Shown: positions 18,697 through 27,873 of the stretch, piece by piece
Layout of the letters: the number at the start of each line of letters is the position of its first letter
Position numbering within the stretch: the first letter of the stretch is position 1
From: Oscillospiraceae bacterium
GTDB taxonomy: Bacteria; Bacillota; Clostridia; Oscillospirales; Oscillospiraceae
Assembly (NCBI GenBank): GCA_022795735.1
Contig: JAAWHG010000018.1
Location: forward strand, 1 to 47,275
Length of the DNA stretch: 47,275 nt
Direction of reading: 5' to 3'
Notes under the pieces: generated by a model
Seen by the model: the letters and a program-made list of their open reading frames with translations, nothing else
Told to the model about the DNA's origin: nothing
Databases searched by the model: none
Position numbers and translations under genes: made by a program

Positions 18697-19020
18697 TTAT
18701 CGACTACGTTTTGCGATATACTGCGACATCTCCATCGGACGGCTGATTGCGTGGAACAGCTTGAGCGCCACGCGGAACCCGTACAAAATGGCCGCGTCAT
18801 TTAAGGCGCCAGTATAGAAATTGATGGAATCCTCCAGCTTAAAAACATATTTTGAGCCGGCAATTTCCTTGATCTCCTCAAGCTGTTGGTATAATTCATC
18901 CACAGCATTTTGGATGACGGCGTTTTGTGAATGAATTGCCCCCCACGTCTCAGATTCGGTTAAGCAACCCAACAAATCGTTCAGAAGGTCAAAGCCTTCT
19001 TCCAGCCGTAGTCCCTCCAT
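18697..19020 (-). CDS. Small helical protein, unknown
   Basis: 107 residues, mostly alpha-helical and acidic, with a last third (FKLEDSINFYTGALNDAAILYGFRVALKLF) of the type seen in small uncharacterised Clostridia proteins. The ATG at 19020 with GGGAGG upstream is chosen over an in-frame start 54 nt earlier that lacks a ribosome site. It ends close to the -35 of degV, so the two may be read separately or as an operon. No function can be given. Confidence 0.6.
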   Translation of the reverse strand: MEGLRLEEGFDLLNDLLGCLTESETWGAIHSQNAVIQNAVDELYQQLEEIKEIAGSKYVFKLEDSINFYTGALNDAAILYGFRVALKLFHAISRPMEMSQYIAKRSR

Positions 19021-19264
19021 ATCAATTCCTCCCTTGAAGCTCTGGAGCGGGTCTGATAATATAGTATCGCTCACCCGTGTTTTTATTGTATAGGAAAGCG
19101 GCGTTAATTACTATAGTGGAGTTAATCACCATATATTCGATGCTAGGGGAAATGGGTTTTTTTAAAAAATTCGCCATTTTTAAACAAAAGTCTACAAAAA
19201 GCCCACCTTTTGCAGAACGAGCGATTAAACTAGACTTGAGTTTGTATGGGTAGGAGTGGTACGA

Positions 19265-19537
19265 ATGAAAACCTGCAAAAAAGTGGCGCTGCGGATCCAG
19301 CAGTTGTGCGCGGAGCATGGCTACAATATAAATTCGCTGGCGAGGGAGGCCGGCATTCCGCCCACAACGCTGAAGAACATTCTGTATGGCAGCAGCCGCA
19401 ACCCGGGCGTCGTTACAATCAAGCTGTTCTGCGATGGTCTGGGAATCTCTCTGTTCGAGTTCTTCAATACCGCCGCTTTCCAGAGCGACGAGCTGGAGTA
19501 TCTCGGGGACGACGATGATGATGAGGATGACGAGTAG
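19265..19537 (+). CDS. Small XRE-family regulator with acidic tail
   Basis: 90 residues. An XRE-type HTH fills most of it (ALRIQQLCAEHGYNINSLAREAGIPPTTLKNIL...), a type common in Clostridia, followed by a tail of nearly unbroken Asp/Glu (DDDDDEDDE). The acidic tail could act as a DNA mimic or protein contact. The ATG at 19265 is 8 nt after TAGGAG; the GTG at 19256 overlaps that site and is rejected. Divergent from the 107-aa gene; direct repeats GTTAATTAC/GTTAATCAC near 19105-19132 lie between them and may be its operator. Confidence 0.75.
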   Translation: MKTCKKVALRIQQLCAEHGYNINSLAREAGIPPTTLKNILYGSSRNPGVVTIKLFCDGLGISLFEFFNTAAFQSDELEYLGDDDDDEDDE

Positions 19538-19554
19538 GAAGAACCGAATGAAAG

Positions 19555-19597
19555 CGGACTGGCGGCCGGGATGAGGAGCGTCCCGGCCGCCAGTCCG
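19555..19597 (+). terminator. Strong intrinsic terminator
   Basis: A 17-bp perfect stem (CGGACTGGCGGCCGGGA with its complement) and a 9-nt loop, followed by TTTGTG, 17 nt after the XRE gene. Confidence 0.8.
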
Positions 19598-19634
19598 TTT
19601 GTGTCCGCCGACTGTAAACAATTTGTAAATTCCC

Positions 19635-19664
19635 TTGACATCGCGCGCCGCTTGGGCGGATAAT
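19635..19664 (+). promoter_or_regulatory. Promoter for the ABC exporter operon
   Basis: TTGACA (19635-19640), 18-bp spacer, GATAAT (19659-19664). The transcript would have a leader of about 90 nt. Confidence 0.65.
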
Positions 19665-19695
19665 AAGGGTTACCGTCTCGTCAAACCATGATTTT

Positions 19696-19726
19696 CCTCC
19701 CTGTCCTTTTGTGGAAGACAGGGAGG
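19696..19726 (+). promoter_or_regulatory. Leader hairpin of the ABC exporter operon
   Basis: CCTCCCTGTC (19696-19705) pairs perfectly with GACAGGGAGG (19717-19726) over an 11-nt loop, between the promoter and the AAGGAGGG ribosome site. The left arm CCTCCC is complementary to that ribosome site (GGAGGG), so an alternative fold could block translation. Confidence 0.5.
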
Positions 19727-19763
19727 CGCATGGACGCTATTTTATTTTAAGGAGGGAACTTGA

Positions 19764-21503
19764 TTGCTGAAAAAACTGGTGCGATGTATCCGGGAGTACC
19801 GGCGTGACGCCATCCTTTCCCCGGTCTTTGTCTCCTGCGAGGTCTTCCTCGAGGTGCTCATCCCCTGGCTGATGGCCAAGCTCATCGACAACGGCATCGA
19901 CAAGGGCGACATGCAATATATTCTCAAGTGCGGCCTGGTGCTGGTCGCGGCGGCGCTGGCCTCGCTGGCCTTCGGCGCGGCCTCCGGCATGGCGGCGGCG
20001 CGGGCGTCGGCAGGGTTCGCGAAAAACCTGCGGCACGATATTTTCCACCGGGTGCAGGGCTTTTCCTTCACCAACATCGACCGCTTCTCCACCTCCGGCC
20101 TGGTCACCCGCCTGACCACCGACGTGACCAATATGCAGAATGCGTTTCAGATGATAATCCGTATCGCGGTCCGGGCCCCGGTGATGCTGGCTTTCGCCAT
20201 GATTATGGCGTTTCGGGTCAACGCCCGGCTCGCCCTGATCTTCTTGGGGGTGATGCCGGTGCTGGCGCTGGGGCTGTTTCTGCTGACCAGCCGCGCCTTC
20301 CCCATCTTCGACCGGGTGTTCAAGACATACGACAAGCTCAACAGCGTGGTGGGCGAAAACCTCCACGCCATCCGCGTGGTTAAGTCCTTTGTGCAGGAGG
20401 AGCACGAGAGGGAGAAGTTTGAAGCGGTCTCCCGGGAGATTTATTTTGACTTCTCCAAGGCGGAGCGAATTGTCGTCCTCAACATGCCGCTGATGCAGTT
20501 CTGTGTCTACGCCTGCATGATTGCCGTCTCCTGGCAGGGAGCCAAGCTGATCGTCGCGGGGGGCATGACCGCCGGCCTGCTGATGACCATGTTTTCGTAC
20601 ATCATGCAGATTTTGATGAGCCTGATGATTGTGGCGATGATTCTGACCATGCTGACCATCTCCCGCGCCTCGGCCCGCCGTATCTGCGAGGTGCTCGACG
20701 AGGAGAGCGACATCGCCAGCGGGCCGGACGCCGTGACCGAGGTGGCCGACGGGTCCATCGAATTCCGCGGCGTCAGCTTCAGTTACGCCAAGGACCCCGG
20801 CAAGCTCTGCCTGCGGGATGTGGACCTCAAAATCAAGCCGGGCGAGACGGTGGGCATCCTGGGCGGCACCGGCGCGGCCAAGTCCACCCTGGTCCAGCTC
20901 ATCCCCCGCCTCTACGACGCCACCGAGGGCCAGATCCTGGTGGGCGGGCGCGACGTGCGGGAATACGATCTGAACGCCCTGCGCGACGCGGTGGCCATGG
21001 TGCTGCAAAAAAACACCCTCTTCTCGGGCACCATCCGGGATAACCTCCGCTGGGGCGACCCCGAGGCGAGCGACGAGGCGCTCAGGCACGTCTGCCGCCT
21101 GGCCCGGGCCGACGAGTTTATCGACACCTTCCCCGACGGGTACGACACCTGGATTGAACAGGGCGGGACCAACGTGTCGGGCGGGCAGAAGCAGCGGCTG
21201 TGCATCGCGCGGGCCCTGCTGAAAAAGCCCAAAATCCTGATTCTCGACGATTCGACGTCGGCGGTGGACACCAGAACCGACGCCCTCATCCGGCAGGCCT
21301 TCGCCGAGGAGATTCCCAACACCACCAAGCTCATCATCGCCCAGCGGGTGACGTCGGTGCAGGACGCCGACCACATTCTGGTGCTCGACAACGGGCGGGT
21401 GGACGCATGGGGCGTCCACGACGAGCTGCTCCGCACCAACGACATCTACCGCGAGGTCTACCAATCGCAGGTGAAGGGAGGGGATGAGGATGCCCAGGTT
21501 TAA
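19764..21503 (+). CDS. ABC exporter half-transporter with degenerate ATP site (subunit A)
   Basis: 579 residues: six membrane helices (to ~310), then a nucleotide-binding domain. Walker A reads GGTGAAKST; the invariant Gly before the Lys is Ala at residue 372. Signature is NVSGGQKQR, and Walker B is LILDDSTSAVD with Asp at residue 496 in place of the catalytic Glu. Such loss in one half is known in heterodimeric exporters of the TM287/288 and BmrCD type, where the other subunit supplies the active Walker motifs. Substrate unknown; drugs or lipids are usual. The TTG at 19764 is 7 nt after AAGGAGGG. Overlaps subunit B. Confidence 0.92.
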   Translation: MLKKLVRCIREYRRDAILSPVFVSCEVFLEVLIPWLMAKLIDNGIDKGDMQYILKCGLVLVAAALASLAFGAASGMAAARASAGFAKNLRHDIFHRVQGFSFTNIDRFSTSGLVTRLTTDVTNMQNAFQMIIRIAVRAPVMLAFAMIMAFRVNARLALIFLGVMPVLALGLFLLTSRAFPIFDRVFKTYDKLNSVVGENLHAIRVVKSFVQEEHEREKFEAVSREIYFDFSKAERIVVLNMPLMQFCVYACMIAVSWQGAKLIVAGGMTAGLLMTMFSYIMQILMSLMIVAMILTMLTISRASARRICEVLDEESDIASGPDAVTEVADGSIEFRGVSFSYAKDPGKLCLRDVDLKIKPGETVGILGGTGAAKSTLVQLIPRLYDATEGQILVGGRDVREYDLNALRDAVAMVLQKNTLFSGTIRDNLRWGDPEASDEALRHVCRLARADEFIDTFPDGYDTWIEQGGTNVSGGQKQRLCIARALLKKPKILILDDSTSAVDTRTDALIRQAFAEEIPNTTKLIIAQRVTSVQDADHILVLDNGRVDAWGVHDELLRTNDIYREVYQSQVKGGDEDAQV

Positions 21504-23403
21504 ACCGGCGGCCCAAAAACCGCAGGATTTCAAGGGGACGGCGCGCCGCCTGCTCCGGCTCATCACCGAGGGCCGCAAGGGGCGGATGGCGCTGGTGGCG
21601 GTGATGATCGTCCTCAGCGCCGTGGCGGGGACGGTGTCCTCCATGTTCATTCAATCGCTGCTCGACGACTACGTGCTTCCCATGCTGGGGCAGCCGTCGC
21701 CCGACTTCACCCCCCTTGTCCGCGCCCTGACAACGGTGGGCGCGGTCTATGTGGTGGGGATGCTGTCCACCCTGGTGTACAACCAGATCATGGTGGGGGT
21801 GGCCCAGGGGGCGCTGAAAAACATACGCGACGGGATGTTCGCCCACATGCAGACCCTCCCCATCCGCTACTTTGACACCCACACCCACGGCGACGTCATG
21901 AGCCACTATACCAACGACATCGACACGCTCGAGCAGATGATCTCCCAGAGCCTGCCCAATCTGCTCTCGTCGTCGGTGACCATCGTGACCGTCTTTTTCG
22001 GCATGCTCAAGCTCAGCGTCTGGATCACCCTGTTTACCCTGCTCTTTGTCTTCCTGATGCTCCAGGTGACCAAACGGATGATGGGGCGCTCGGGGGGCTA
22101 TTTCGCCGCCCAGCAAAAGGCGCTGGGCGAGCTCAACGGCTACATCGAGGAGATGATCCAGGGCCAGCGGGTGGTCAAGGTGTTCTGCCATGAGGAGGCG
22201 GCCAAACGGGAGTTTGACGAGCGGAACGAGGCGCTCCGCAGCAACGCCGCCCGGGCCAACGAGATTGCCAATATCCTGATGCCGGTCATGGGCAACCTGT
22301 CCAACCTCCAATATGTGCTCATCGCCATCATCGGCGGGGCGCTGGCCATCGCGGGGGTGCCCAACCTGACCATTACCGGCACGGGGACGCTGACATTGGG
22401 CATTATCAGCGCCTTTCTGGTGCTGTCCAAAAACTTTTCCCGGCCCATCACCCAGATTTCCCAGCAGATGAATTCGGTCATCATGGCCCTGGCCGGCGCC
22501 GAGCGCATCTTCCGCCTGATGGACGAGGAGGGGGAGCCAGACGGGGGGACGGTCACCCTGGTCAACGTCCGGACGGACGGGGATGGGAACCTCCGGGAAA
22601 CCCCCGAGCGTACCGGCCTGTGGGCGTGGAAATGCCCGAGGGAGGACGGCGGCGCCGAGCTGGTCCGGCTGGCGGGCGACGTGCGCTTTTTCGGCGTGGA
22701 CTTCGGCTACGTGCCCGGCAAGACGGTGCTGCACGACGTGTCGCTGTTTGCCAAGCCGGGGCAGAAAATCGCCTTTGTCGGGGCGACCGGCGCGGGCAAG
22801 ACCACCATTACCAACCTCATCAACCGGTTTTACGACATCGCCGACGGAAAAATCCGTTACGACGGGGTCAACATCAACCGGATTAAAAAGGCCGACCTCC
22901 GGCGCAGTCTGGGCATCGTCCTTCAGGACGTCCATCTCTTCACCGGCACCATCATGGACAACATCCGCTACGGCAAATTGGAGGCCACCGACGAGGAATG
23001 CGTCGCGGCGGCCAAGCTGGCCAACGCCCACGACTTCATCACCCGCCTGCCCGACGGCTACCAGACCATGGTGTCGGGGGACGGGGGGCGGCTGTCCCAG
23101 GGCCAGCGGCAGCTCTTGTCCATCGCCCGGGCCGCCGTGGCCGACCCGCCGGTCATGATTCTCGACGAGGCGACCAGCTCCATCGACACCCGCACCGAGG
23201 CTATCGTCCAGCGGGGCATGGACCGGCTGATGCAGGGGCGGACCGTCTTCGTCATCGCCCACCGGCTCAGTACGGTACGCAACGCCAACGCCATCCTCGT
23301 CCTCGACCAGGGCCGGGTCATCGAGCGGGGCAGCCATGACGAGCTCATCGCCCAGCACGGGCGGTACTACCAGCTCTACACCGGCGCGTTTGAGCTGGAG
23401 TAG
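21490..23403 (+). CDS. ABC exporter half-transporter with canonical ATP site (subunit B)
   Basis: 637 residues. Six helices, an insert of about 40 residues before the NBD (roughly 350-395, rich in Gly, Asp and Glu), then Walker A VGATGAGKTTITNL, signature LSQGQRQLLSIA, and Walker B MILDEATSSID with the catalytic Glu. With the degenerate subunit A it should form a heterodimer. The ATG at 21490 is preferred to 21484 because AGGGAGGGG abuts the latter; it overlaps subunit A by 14 nt. The 3' end overlaps the convergent SSB-like gene by 28 nt. Confidence 0.92.
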   Translation: MPRFKPAAQKPQDFKGTARRLLRLITEGRKGRMALVAVMIVLSAVAGTVSSMFIQSLLDDYVLPMLGQPSPDFTPLVRALTTVGAVYVVGMLSTLVYNQIMVGVAQGALKNIRDGMFAHMQTLPIRYFDTHTHGDVMSHYTNDIDTLEQMISQSLPNLLSSSVTIVTVFFGMLKLSVWITLFTLLFVFLMLQVTKRMMGRSGGYFAAQQKALGELNGYIEEMIQGQRVVKVFCHEEAAKREFDERNEALRSNAARANEIANILMPVMGNLSNLQYVLIAIIGGALAIAGVPNLTITGTGTLTLGIISAFLVLSKNFSRPITQISQQMNSVIMALAGAERIFRLMDEEGEPDGGTVTLVNVRTDGDGNLRETPERTGLWAWKCPREDGGAELVRLAGDVRFFGVDFGYVPGKTVLHDVSLFAKPGQKIAFVGATGAGKTTITNLINRFYDIADGKIRYDGVNINRIKKADLRRSLGIVLQDVHLFTGTIMDNIRYGKLEATDEECVAAAKLANAHDFITRLPDGYQTMVSGDGGRLSQGQRQLLSIARAAVADPPVMILDEATSSIDTRTEAIVQRGMDRLMQGRTVFVIAHRLSTVRNANAILVLDQGRVIERGSHDELIAQHGRYYQLYTGAFELE

Positions 23404-24002
23404 GCCCCAACCGTGGCGGTGATGGCCGAAATTTCATAGGCCACCCGCCGCTCGACGCCGTCCTCCAGGACCTTGTTATAGGTCCGGCTTTGCAACCGCC
23501 CGGTCAGGGACAGCCGGTCCCCCACCGCCAGCCGGGCTACCTCGTGGGCGGTCCGTCCCCAGAAGATGCAGGGGAGGTAGTCGCTGCGGCGGTAAGGACG
23601 GTTGACCGCCAGCATCACGTCGCAGATTTCCCGCCCCAGCGGGGTCTTGCGCAGCACGGGCGGCTTGCACACCGCCCCGGCCAGCTCGGCCTGGTTGGCC
23701 GGTGGTCCGCCGCACAGCCGCAGCTCGGTGGCGTAGACCGAGACGAGCAGCTTGCGTCCGCTCTCCATCCGGCTGTTAAAGGAGCGTATTTGGCCGGACA
23801 CCTCCACGTATTCGGCCTCGCAGACCTCCAGCGCGCCGAGCATCGGTTCGGGGGCCAGCACCCGCAGGGTGTCCGCCGTTCCGGAGAGGCGCGGGACCTC
23901 CAGGGCGAAGCGGTAAAAGCGGCGGCCATGATTCTCATGGGAAAACGCGGGCGCGCCGCTCAGGGTCCCGCGCAGGATGATCCGGTTTACAGTGTTTTCC
24001 AT
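23376..24002 (-). CDS. SSB-like protein with two OB folds
   Basis: 208 residues made of two similar halves: residues ~5-95 (NRIILRGTLSGAPAFSHE...SGQIRSF) and ~105-195 (NQAELAGAVCKPPVLRKTPLG...LTGRLQSRTYNK). Each has the strand pattern and GRLQSR/GQIRSF turn of SSB and PriB OB folds. No acidic C-terminal tip typical of SSB is present (it ends SSSNAPV), so it is unlikely to be the main replication SSB. A tandem OB layout would bind ssDNA as a monomer or dimer. ATG at 24002 follows GAGGTGGGA. Overlaps subunit B tail-to-tail. Confidence 0.75.
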   Translation of the reverse strand: MENTVNRIILRGTLSGAPAFSHENHGRRFYRFALEVPRLSGTADTLRVLAPEPMLGALEVCEAEYVEVSGQIRSFNSRMESGRKLLVSVYATELRLCGGPPANQAELAGAVCKPPVLRKTPLGREICDVMLAVNRPYRRSDYLPCIFWGRTAHEVARLAVGDRLSLTGRLQSRTYNKVLEDGVERRVAYEISAITATVGAYSSSNAPV

Positions 24003-24178
24003 TGTCCCACCTCGTTTCGTTCACTTGGACAACTATATTCCGGGAGGGGGGCCATTATGAGAGGACCGGCCGTCAAGTTGGAAAGGAAAAGCTTTGCCGG
24101 GGGCGGGAACCAACCCGCCCCCGTTTCCGTGTATGGGGATGGATACTATAATTAACGCAAAAGAAAGAAGGGGATTGC

Positions 24179-24739
24179 ATGGAAGACGCGGCCATCATTG
24201 CGCTCTACTGGGACAGGGACGAGTCGGCCATCGGCGAGAGCAGCGCGAAATACGGGCCGTTCTGCCGGACGGTGGCCCTCAACATTCTGTCGGTACGGGA
24301 GGACGCCGAGGAATGCGTCAACGACACTTGGCTCCGGGCGTGGAACGCCATCCCGCCGGCGCGGCCCTCTCCGCTGCGGGCGTTCTTCGGCAAGATCACG
24401 AGGAATCTGTCGCTGGACCGCTTCCGGGCGGCCAGGGCGCAGAAGCGGGGGAGCGGGAATATGGAACTCATTTTGGAGGAGCTGGGGGAGTGCGTCGGGG
24501 GCGGCGACAGCGTCGAGGGCGCCTTTGACGCCCGGGAGACCGCCGGGGTCATCACCCGCTTTCTCGACGGGCAGCAGCCCTTGCAGCGGCAGATTTTCCT
24601 GCGGCGGTACTGGTTTGGCGACGGCATTGCCGACATCGCCAAGCGCTTTGGCATGCGGGAGGGGACGGTCAAGTCCAACCTGTTCCGCACCCGGGAACGG
24701 CTCCGCGAGGCGTTGGAGCGAGAGGGGGTGGCGCTGTGA
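24179..24739 (+). CDS. ECF-type RNA polymerase sigma factor
   Basis: 186 residues. Region 2 covers about 20-90 (YGPFCRTVALNILSVREDAEECVNDTWLRAWNAIPP, with the usual acidic region 2.2), and region 4 about 130-180 (QRQIFLRRYWFGDGIADIAKRFGMREGTVKSNLFRTRERLR). This matches sigma factors of the SigV/SigW size. The ATG follows AAGAAGGGG. The next gene starts inside its stop codon (GTGA), typical of a sigma/anti-sigma pair. A -10-like TATAAT lies at 24145. Confidence 0.9.
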   Translation: MEDAAIIALYWDRDESAIGESSAKYGPFCRTVALNILSVREDAEECVNDTWLRAWNAIPPARPSPLRAFFGKITRNLSLDRFRAARAQKRGSGNMELILEELGECVGGGDSVEGAFDARETAGVITRFLDGQQPLQRQIFLRRYWFGDGIADIAKRFGMREGTVKSNLFRTRERLREALEREGVAL

Positions 24740-25557
24740 AGCGGCTGCATCTCTTTGAGGCGGTGGGCCTGGTGGACGACCGTCTGGTCGAGGAGGCGGC
24801 CGACGCCAAGCGGGCGGCGTCGCCCTGGGGCAAATGGCTGGCGGCGGCGGCCTGCGTCGCGCTGGCGGTGAGTCTGGGGACGGCCACCGCCGGGACGCTG
24901 CTGCGCGGCTGCGGGAACAAGTCGGCCGATATGGCGGATATGAGCGCCGCGCCGGCCGACGCGCCCAGTGCGGAGACCGCCCCGGACGAAGCGGGGGAAT
25001 ATGAGGTGGCGACGGAGGATACCACCGAACCACAGGCCCCCGCTGAACCGTCGGCTCCCGCCGCCCCGCCGGCAGCGCCGGCCCCGGAACCGTCCGCCGG
25101 GACAGAGAGCGCGGAACCCGCCCCCGCGCCGCCGGGCTTCGATGGCGCGCTCTCCGAGGAGGAGGCGATGGGCGGCCTGCAACAGGGGATTTTCGGCCTG
25201 CGCACCGCCGCCGAAGGGGTGACCATCACCGCTTTGGACGCCGGCGAGGACAGTGCGGAAGGCACGCGGGTCAGATGGGTACGTTACCGGGTGGAGAGCC
25301 GGAGCGGCGCCGGCCGTACCGAAATTCTGCGTTTTACGCTGGACACCGGGGAGGCGGGCATGGAGGAGCGGACGCTTACCATCCAAATCGACGGCGAGAC
25401 TGTCCCCTTCGACGCCTATGAGGCGACGGTCTGCCCCGCCGAGGACGGCGCTGTGCCCGAACGGACGGGACGGCAATTCCTCATTGAATTTTCCGCCCGC
25501 ATTCCCGCGCAGGACTGCATTGAGGTTGAAATTACGGATTCCGCGCCGGCGGCGTAG
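24736..25557 (+). CDS. Membrane-anchored putative anti-sigma factor
   Basis: 273 residues. A cytoplasmic N-terminus of about 33 residues, one membrane helix (~34-55, WLAAAACVALAVSLGTATAG), a Pro/Ala/Glu-rich linker (~75-130), and an outer domain (~140-270) with beta-strand pattern. I recognise no zinc anti-sigma motif; the assignment comes from the GTGA overlap with the sigma gene and the single-pass topology. It should hold the sigma factor at the membrane and respond to an outside signal. A strong terminator follows. Confidence 0.7.
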   Translation: MKRLHLFEAVGLVDDRLVEEAADAKRAASPWGKWLAAAACVALAVSLGTATAGTLLRGCGNKSADMADMSAAPADAPSAETAPDEAGEYEVATEDTTEPQAPAEPSAPAAPPAAPAPEPSAGTESAEPAPAPPGFDGALSEEEAMGGLQQGIFGLRTAAEGVTITALDAGEDSAEGTRVRWVRYRVESRSGAGRTEILRFTLDTGEAGMEERTLTIQIDGETVPFDAYEATVCPAEDGAVPERTGRQFLIEFSARIPAQDCIEVEITDSAPAA

Positions 25558-25585
25558 TACTGGCAGCAAAGATTATACAATGCCG

Positions 25586-25607
25586 AGGCCGCCCGTTCGG
25601 GCGGCCT
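25586..25607 (+). terminator. Terminator of the sigma/anti-sigma operon
   Basis: AGGCCGCCCG/CGGGCGGCCT 10-bp stem around TT, followed by TGCTTTGG, 28 nt after the stop. Confidence 0.7.
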
Positions 25608-25705
25608 TGCTTTGGCCCGGCAAAGGGCGGAAACAGACGAAAAGGGACATTTTGGAAATTTTTGTTGGGTTGAAAGCCTAAATTTCCGGTTTTTTTCATT
25701 TAGGC

Positions 25706-25734
25706 TTGCGGCATCGCCTGATATGCGGTATAAT
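25706..25734 (+). promoter_or_regulatory. Promoter for recJ and downstream genes
   Basis: TTGCGG (25706-25711), 17-bp spacer, TATAAT (25729-25734). The likely transcript start near 25741 bears on the choice of recJ start codon. Confidence 0.65.
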
Positions 25735-25744
25735 AATCGGAAAA

Positions 25745-27850
25745 ATGGAATTTGGATGTGCATGTGCATTGAAGTATGGAAGCTGGAATGTGGGTTCCTG
25801 TCCGCCCGAGGCGGCGGCCCGGCTGGAGGCCGCCGGATTCTCCCCCCTGTCCGCCGCCGCCCTCTGCGGGCGGGGAATCCAGGACCCGGAGGAGGCTTGG
25901 GCGCTGCTCCAGGCGGGCGGACCGCTGCACGACCCCTTTTTGCTCAGGGATATGGACAAGGCGGCGGCCCGGCTGCGGCTGGCCCTGGATCGCGGGGAGC
26001 GTATCGCCGTCTACGGCGACTACGATGTGGACGGCATCACCGCCACCTGCCTGCTGACCGAGTTCCTCCAGTCCCGGGGGGCCGACTGCGTCTTTTATAT
26101 CCCCGGCCGCATTGAGGAGGGATACGGCCTCAACCGGCCCGCCATCGCCCAACTGACCGGACAGGGGGTCACCCTCATCGTCACGGTGGACTGCGGCATC
26201 ACCGCGCTCGACGAGGCGCTGTACTGCAAGGAGTTGGGGGTGGACCTCATCGTCACCGACCACCATGAGTGCAAGGACGTCCTGCCCGAGGCGGCCGCCG
26301 TGGTGGACCCCTTCCGCCCCGACGACCACTATCCGCACCGGGACCTGGCCGGCGTGGGGGTCGCCTTCAAGCTGGCGGCTGCCCTGTCGGGCGACCAGGC
26401 GGCGCTGCTGGAGCAGTGCTGCGAGCTGTTATGCCTGGGCACGGTGGCCGACGTCATGCCCCTCCTGGGGGAGAACCGCGTTTTTGCCGCCGCCGGCCTG
26501 CGCCGTCTGGCCGCGTCGCCGCGGCTGGGGCTGGCCGCCCTGATGCACGAGTGCGGCTGCGAGCGGAGCGGCCTCACCGCCGGGGCGGTCGGCTACGTCT
26601 TAGCCCCCCGCATCAACGCGGCGGGGCGGATGGGCGAGGTGGAAAAGGCGGTCCGCCTGTTCCTCGCCCGCGATCCCGCCGAGGCGTCGGCGGTGGCCAG
26701 CGAGCTGTGCCAGCTCAACCGCCAGCGGCAGAGCGTGGAGGCCGGCATCTACGCCCAGGCGGTGGCGCTGCTGGGCGGGGAGCGGGAGCCCGACGCCATC
26801 GTCCTCGCCGGGGAGTTCTGGCATCAGGGGGTGGTGGGCATCGTGGCCTCCCGCCTGGCGGAGGAGTACCGCTGCCCCACCTTCCTGATCTGTCTGGACG
26901 GAGACCGGGGCAAGGCCTCCTCCCGCTCCTACGGCGGGTTCAACCTGTTCGCCACCCTGGAATCGCTGAGCGGCCTGCTGGAGAGCTACGGCGGGCACGA
27001 GCTGGCCGCCGGGTTTACCATCGGGCGGGAGCAGATCGACGCCTTTCGTGCGGCGGCGGTGGCCCAGGCCGCCGAATTCCGCCGCTCCGGGCAGTCGAGC
27101 AGCGCCCTCACGGTGGACTGCGCCATCGACCCCGCCCTGCTGACCCTGCGCAATGTGGCGGCGCTGGAACAGCTGGAGCCGTGCGGCGTGGGCTGTCCCC
27201 GTCCCGTGTTCATGATGGACCGCCTGGTGGCCGAGCAGGTCGGCGAGGTGGGGAGCGGACGGCATCTGCGCCTGCGCCTGCGGCGGGGAAACCGCAGCTT
27301 TACCGCCATCTTTTTTTCCGCCACCGCCCAACAGGCCGGCGTCGCCGAGGGGGACCTGGTCGAAGTGGCCTTCACCCCCCAGATCAACGAGTTCCGGGGG
27401 AACCGGTCGGTGCAGCTCAATGTGACCGACATCCGCCCCGCCGCCGTGACCGCCTGGTACGCCGGGGAGCGGGCGCTCTACGAGCGGTGCGCCGCCGGAC
27501 AGCTGAGCGCGGCGGAGGCGGGACGGTTGCTGCCCGAACGGCCCGACTTTGTGGCCCTCTGGCGCTATCTGCTGGCCAACGCCCGCGGCGGCTGCCTACA
27601 GGACGACTGCGACCATCTGAGCCGCAGCGTGTCGGCCCGGGCGGGGACGGCGGAGCAGCCGGCCAGGACCCAGCTCTGCCTGGACGTCTTCGCCGAGCGG
27701 GGCCTCATCGCCCTGCGCCGCGCCGGGTGGCGGGTCCAGATCACCCTGACCTCCGACGGCACCAAGGTCGATTTGGAACGCAGCGAGATTATCATCCGGC
27801 TCAAGCGGCTCATGGAAAACCCGCCGCCGCCCGGCGGCTCTGACGATTGA
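25745..27850 (+). CDS. recJ: Single-stranded-DNA-specific exonuclease RecJ
   Basis: About 701 residues. DHH phosphoesterase core: VYGDYDVDGITATCLL, then VTVDCGITA, VTDHHE and LCLGTVADVMPLLGENR, followed by the DHHA1 part (GGFNLFATLESLSG...YGGHELAAGFT) and an OB domain. It degrades ssDNA 5'-3' in recombination and repair. The ATG at 25745 lies only about 5 nt from the inferred transcript start and has no ribosome site; the in-frame TTG at 25769 (KYGSWN) matches the usual family start and is quite possibly the true one. First gene of the recJ-rel-dtd-MBL-hemZ block, an order known in Clostridia. Confidence 0.93.
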   Translation: MEFGCACALKYGSWNVGSCPPEAAARLEAAGFSPLSAAALCGRGIQDPEEAWALLQAGGPLHDPFLLRDMDKAAARLRLALDRGERIAVYGDYDVDGITATCLLTEFLQSRGADCVFYIPGRIEEGYGLNRPAIAQLTGQGVTLIVTVDCGITALDEALYCKELGVDLIVTDHHECKDVLPEAAAVVDPFRPDDHYPHRDLAGVGVAFKLAAALSGDQAALLEQCCELLCLGTVADVMPLLGENRVFAAAGLRRLAASPRLGLAALMHECGCERSGLTAGAVGYVLAPRINAAGRMGEVEKAVRLFLARDPAEASAVASELCQLNRQRQSVEAGIYAQAVALLGGEREPDAIVLAGEFWHQGVVGIVASRLAEEYRCPTFLICLDGDRGKASSRSYGGFNLFATLESLSGLLESYGGHELAAGFTIGREQIDAFRAAAVAQAAEFRRSGQSSSALTVDCAIDPALLTLRNVAALEQLEPCGVGCPRPVFMMDRLVAEQVGEVGSGRHLRLRLRRGNRSFTAIFFSATAQQAGVAEGDLVEVAFTPQINEFRGNRSVQLNVTDIRPAAVTAWYAGERALYERCAAGQLSAAEAGRLLPERPDFVALWRYLLANARGGCLQDDCDHLSRSVSARAGTAEQPARTQLCLDVFAERGLIALRRAGWRVQITLTSDGTKVDLERSEIIIRLKRLMENPPPPGGSDD

Positions 27851-27873
27851 TGATTGAAGGAGGGATTGAACGT

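Noticed and set aside
24056-24154. 32-codon ORF with a G-rich ribosome site before the sigma factor
   Set aside because: A 10-bp GC hairpin (about 24099-24124) lies inside it and its stop overlaps the -10-like TATAAT, so it is more likely a terminator and promoter region than a gene.
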